Below the pieces are notes generated by a model, which made no database searches, was not told where the DNA came from, and saw only the letters and a list, made by a program, of their open reading frames with translations. The position numbers were made by a program, and so were the translations under genes. Positions 44,910 to 47,825 of a DNA stretch of 47,825 nucleotides are shown piece after piece. Origin of the DNA: an uncultured Gammaproteobacteria bacterium (GTDB lineage Bacteria; Pseudomonadota; Gammaproteobacteria; Nitrosococcales; Methylophagaceae); assembly GCA_905479985.1 (NCBI GenBank), contig CAJQOM010000019.1, positions 1-47,825 of the forward strand, given 5' to 3'. The first letter of the stretch is position 1. Each line of letters opens with the position of its first letter.

Positions 44910-45251
44910 TTATAGCGTGTAGAGGTAATCCACTACCTTATCAACCTCTTCCTCAGTCATCATCCTATGCTTACCAAAAGGGGGCATTGATGTGGCTGGG
45001 TTCCTGATTGTTGGATCCCAAATTTGTTCTCTTAGTACGGCTCTGTCTGGAAATCTGACTTTCATCATCATCAAAGGAGGCCCAACTAAACCAGCTAGTT
45101 CGCCGTCATCCATCATATGGCACGCTAAGCAATTTCCTTTTTTTCTATCAAAGGAGATTTCTTTACCTTCTGCAACGCTGTCAGCATAGGCAGAAGAGAG
45201 CAATAATGGAAACAGGAATATCGCTGTAATAAGTTGTGTTAACTTGTTCAT
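44910..45251 (-). CDS. soxX: SoxX, monoheme cytochrome c
   Basis: The 113-residue secreted cytochrome has CLACH at residues 41-45, the VGPPL loop and the axial-Met segment MPPFG (M89). It is short for SoxX, close to a minimal heme domain. It pairs with SoxA to attach thiosulfate to SoxY and passes the electrons to a small cytochrome c. Confidence 0.88.
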   Translation of the reverse strand: MNKLTQLITAIFLFPLLLSSAYADSVAEGKEISFDRKKGNCLACHMMDDGELAGLVGPPLMMMKVRFPDRAVLREQIWDPTIRNPATSMPPFGKHRMMTEEEVDKVVDYLYTL

Positions 45252-45286
45252 AATCGATTATATCCTCTTAGAATTGTTTACGAAGC

Positions 45287-46228
45287 CTATTGGCTTTGCT
45301 CAACCATGTAGTGAACAGCAGCAGTGACATCTTCATCGCTCAGGCTCATGTTGCCGCCTTTAGGAGGCATAACACCGTCTTCACCTGTGTAACCGCTAAT
45401 CGCACGCTCAACAACTGCTTCCATGCCAGGAACAAGCCGGTCAGCCCAAATCTCGTTATCACCTGTCTTAGGCGCGCCTGCGACACCATGATCATGACAA
45501 ACTGCACATGATTGCTTGTATATCGCTTTACCATGCACATTGCCAGGTTCAGCTGCTTCACTCTCTTCAGCGCCCTTTTCTTCAAGGTGCTCGGTTGGGC
45601 TTACCCCTGCAATGGTTGAAATAACTTTGATTGAGGCAGGATCTTTACAGTCCTTCATGCAAGCTGTGTTCTTAACATCTGGACGATCATCTTCAAAAAA
45701 GCCCTCTGCATTGGGCATCTTAACAGTTAAAAAGTTCTCTTTGGTTAAAACAAAGTCTTCTTCAACGAGTTCATTCAGATAGAGCACATATGCAGTGATA
45801 GCATAGGTTTCGTCAACAGATAAAGATTGTGGTGCAGTAAAAGGCATTGCACGACGGGTGTAATCCCATAGTGTACTTGCGTAAGGCCAATAACTACCCA
45901 CAGTTTTCTGTGGCCGGTCATCTGTCAGCGTGCCTTCACCACCAGCCAAGACCGGCCAGCGACCTTCACCTTCGCCAAATAGGCCGTGACAAGATGCACA
46001 CTGCGCTTCATATAAGCCTTCGCCAACTGAAACCGAGCCACTTCCATCAGGTAGGCCTAAGCCATCAGGCCTAACATCAATATCCCAACCAGCAACCTCT
46101 TCTTCTGTAGCGATACGTCCAAGGCCATAATGGCCTGGGTCTTGCGCATAAGCTGCAGTAGCAAAAAGCCCTTGAGCAGCTGTGGCTAAAACCAGTACTT
46201 TTAAATATTTTTTAACCGAGTTGTACAT
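45287..46228 (-). CDS. soxD: SoxD, di-heme cytochrome subunit of sulfane dehydrogenase
   Basis: The 313-residue secreted protein has two heme motifs, CASCH at residues 77-81 and CAVCH at 241-245. An acidic linker lies between the two domains (EEKGAEESEAAE). It accepts electrons from SoxC during oxidation of SoxY-bound sulfane sulfur. Its start lies 17 bases inside the end of soxC, so the two subunits are translationally coupled. Confidence 0.93.
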   Translation of the reverse strand: MYNSVKKYLKVLVLATAAQGLFATAAYAQDPGHYGLGRIATEEEVAGWDIDVRPDGLGLPDGSGSVSVGEGLYEAQCASCHGLFGEGEGRWPVLAGGEGTLTDDRPQKTVGSYWPYASTLWDYTRRAMPFTAPQSLSVDETYAITAYVLYLNELVEEDFVLTKENFLTVKMPNAEGFFEDDRPDVKNTACMKDCKDPASIKVISTIAGVSPTEHLEEKGAEESEAAEPGNVHGKAIYKQSCAVCHDHGVAGAPKTGDNEIWADRLVPGMEAVVERAISGYTGEDGVMPPKGGNMSLSDEDVTAAVHYMVEQSQ

Positions 46229-47531
46229 TGTTTACCGTCCCATCTGTATTTAGCTGCCATGTGTGGATAGCATTCTTATGATAGATTGAATTCGTACCTC
46301 TAGCCTCACGTAATTGCGCATACGTCGGCTGTACATAGCCTGTGTCATCAATTGCACGACTCTGTAGAAGTAATGGTTCACCTTGCCAGTCAATTTCCAT
46401 GCTAAAACGCGTCATTGATTTGGATAAAACCAAACCTTTAAGTTGCGCTGTTTGCCAAGACACGCCACCGTTAAGTGAGATATCGACACGTGAGACTTTG
46501 CCCCGGCCAGACCAAGCAAAACCTTCTAATTGCATTAGGCCTTTACGTTTAGCTGGGTTTTCAGGGCATGGGCTAGTGATAACAGAGTTCACTTCTTGCA
46601 CGTAACTGTGTTTACGGGCTTTACCGTCAGCTAATAAATCTGTGTATTTAGAGGTTTCTTCGCGATGCATCCATGGCTTGTCACCGATTTCTAAGCGACG
46701 TAACCATTTGACGCTGGTGTTACCTTCCCAACCTGGTGTGAATAACCGCACAGGGTAACCTTGTTCTGGACGCAACATTTCACCATTTTGAGCAAAGACA
46801 ATCATTGCATCGTCTAAGGCTTTATCTATTGGGATACTACGCGTCATACCAGCAGCATCAGCACCTTCAGCTAAGACCCATTTTGCACCTGGTTTAAGGC
46901 CGGCTTCTTGTAAGATGGTCGAGAGCATAACGCCTGTCCATTCAGACCCACTGATCATGCCGTGTGTGAACTGGAGGGCTTCCATTTGCGCGCCACGCCA
47001 TTCCATTCCGCCATTAGCTGGGCACTCTAAGAAATGGATATGTGACTCTGACGGGAAAGCCATGATGTCATCCATGGTTAAAAGCAATGGTCGTTCGACC
47101 AGGCCATTGATCATGAGCCGGTGATCATCAGGGTTAACTTCTGGAACACCGCCATGATAACGCTCGAAATGCAGACCACTTGGTGTGATGATACCTTTCT
47201 GCTTATGAAGCGGTGTCATACTGATCGAGGCGATTTCGTCAGCAGTCAACCATTCGACAGTACGTCTAACGACATCTGCTTCATGTTTTGATGGCTGGCC
47301 ATAGGGGACAGAAACAACACCTCGGCCTAACGTCTTGCTCCATGCAGGAATGTTAGGGGGAAGGTTTTCCTGACCAGCAGCAACTTTGCCAACAGTTGTG
47401 GCAAGGGCTGTGCCCGCAGTTAATTTTAATCCGTTAAGCATAAAGTCACGGCGATTTTTTTGCGGTAACTCTGCTGCTTCGGCTTTGATTTCTTGAAGTA
47501 AATCAGTGGTGCTTTCAGATAACTTTTTCAC
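46212..47531 (-). CDS. soxC: SoxC, molybdenum subunit of sulfane dehydrogenase
   Basis: The 439-residue sulfite-oxidase-family enzyme has a twin-arginine signal (KNRRDFMLNG, about residues 25-34). The molybdopterin domain has the cofactor-cysteine segment HFLECPANGGMEW, and GWEGNTSVKWLRRLEIGDKPW precedes the C-terminal immunoglobulin-like dimer domain. The start codon is GTG with AGGTGG upstream. SoxCD removes six electrons from SoxY-persulfide, so this organism should oxidise thiosulfate fully to sulfate. It is the first gene of the cluster. Confidence 0.94.
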   Translation of the reverse strand: MKKLSESTTDLLQEIKAEAAELPQKNRRDFMLNGLKLTAGTALATTVGKVAAGQENLPPNIPAWSKTLGRGVVSVPYGQPSKHEADVVRRTVEWLTADEIASISMTPLHKQKGIITPSGLHFERYHGGVPEVNPDDHRLMINGLVERPLLLTMDDIMAFPSESHIHFLECPANGGMEWRGAQMEALQFTHGMISGSEWTGVMLSTILQEAGLKPGAKWVLAEGADAAGMTRSIPIDKALDDAMIVFAQNGEMLRPEQGYPVRLFTPGWEGNTSVKWLRRLEIGDKPWMHREETSKYTDLLADGKARKHSYVQEVNSVITSPCPENPAKRKGLMQLEGFAWSGRGKVSRVDISLNGGVSWQTAQLKGLVLSKSMTRFSMEIDWQGEPLLLQSRAIDDTGYVQPTYAQLREARGTNSIYHKNAIHTWQLNTDGTVNNVQLG

Positions 47532-47825
47532 TATCCACCTGTATGGTTTCTATAAAATAATTTGTAAGCCTATACATTACGCTAGACACCTGCACTTTGT
47601 GACTACGTATAAACCTATATTTTGTGCGTACTAACACTGGTCTTAGACAGAATATTATTAACAACTATGAACGTGATATCAAATATGTTTTAGCTTTTAT
47701 CGAGATAACACCTTCATTGTTTTATAAAAAAGTCGTTAACGAGTGCTAACGTGCTGGGTTTTGTCCTTATTTATCGTATTTATAGCCATTTAAGTCGATA
47801 ATTTAAATTATGATGAACAATAATC
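47532..47825. promoter_or_regulatory. Upstream region of the sox cluster, to the window edge
   Basis: 294 bases without a recognisable gene, AT-rich. No promoter with both hexamers was convincing. A short inverted repeat CGTTA (47734-47738) ... TAACG (47747-47751) with an eight-base spacer lies about 200 bases upstream of soxC and could be a regulator site. Nothing else stands out. Confidence 0.4.

Noticed and set aside
1-47825. CRISPR arrays, tRNA or rRNA genes, insertion sequences, prophage genes
   Set aside because: No regularly spaced direct repeats, no tRNA-like or rRNA motifs, and no transposase, integrase or phage structural proteins were seen on either strand.

Overview
The window is chromosomal DNA from a gammaproteobacterial methylotroph. 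The best guess from gene content is a Methylophaga-like member of the Piscirickettsiaceae, with GC roughly in the mid-40s percent by eye. Three things support this. There is a complete fhcBADC operon, which releases formate from formyl-tetrahydromethanopterin. There is a methanethiol oxidase (mtoX) cluster. There is a complete thiosulfate-oxidation (sox) cluster. The housekeeping genes (priA, argS-SPOR, hisBHAFIE-hinT-tatABC) have gammaproteobacterial order. No rRNA, tRNA, CRISPR array, insertion sequence or prophage was recognised. The species assignment is inference.

Layout. 0-12 kb: a metallo-beta-lactamase-fold gene cut by the left edge, rhlE, a spondin-domain sorting-signal protein, an ECF sigma/NrsF-type anti-sigma pair, a small plus-strand operon (retropepsin, SDR, flavin amine oxidase), an RND/MMPL exporter, fbp, a NYN-domain protein and a DUF2784 protein. 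12.0-13.5 kb: an AT-rich patch with a lipoprotein and an unrecognised three-helix membrane protein. 13.5-18.2 kb: fhcBADC. 18.2-24.2 kb: SPOR protein, argS, glutamate dehydrogenase and priA. 24.2-24.5 kb: a non-coding AT-rich segment with a cluster of DnaA boxes, proposed here as the chromosomal replication origin. 24.5-26.0 kb: folA, a TIGR02647 protein, a small Ser/Thr/Gln-rich protein and a pentapeptide-repeat protein. 26.0-31.4 kb: tatABC, hinT and the late histidine genes. 31.5-47.5 kb: a minus-strand sulfur island.

The sulfur island reads as one pathway. MtoX oxidises methanethiol to formaldehyde, sulfide and hydrogen peroxide. A di-heme peroxidase/MauG-type protein and a TlpA-type thioredoxin follow in its operon. 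Sulfide:quinone oxidoreductase takes the sulfide, and soxCDXYZA-soxK-rhodanese-soxB takes sulfane sulfur and thiosulfate to sulfate. A SulP transporter sits at the edge. Formaldehyde would enter the tetrahydromethanopterin route, which ends in the Fhc complex encoded in the same window. Tat genes lie nearby; SoxB and SoxC carry visible twin-arginine motifs and SoxY a basic leader. Three strong inverted repeats in the island's non-coding gaps, one of them overlapping a clear promoter, look like operators.

The two most notable signals are the DnaA-box cluster, where base skew also switches from C-rich to G-rich on the plus strand, and the regulatory palindromes of the organosulfur island. All calls come from reading the sequence; no database search was run.
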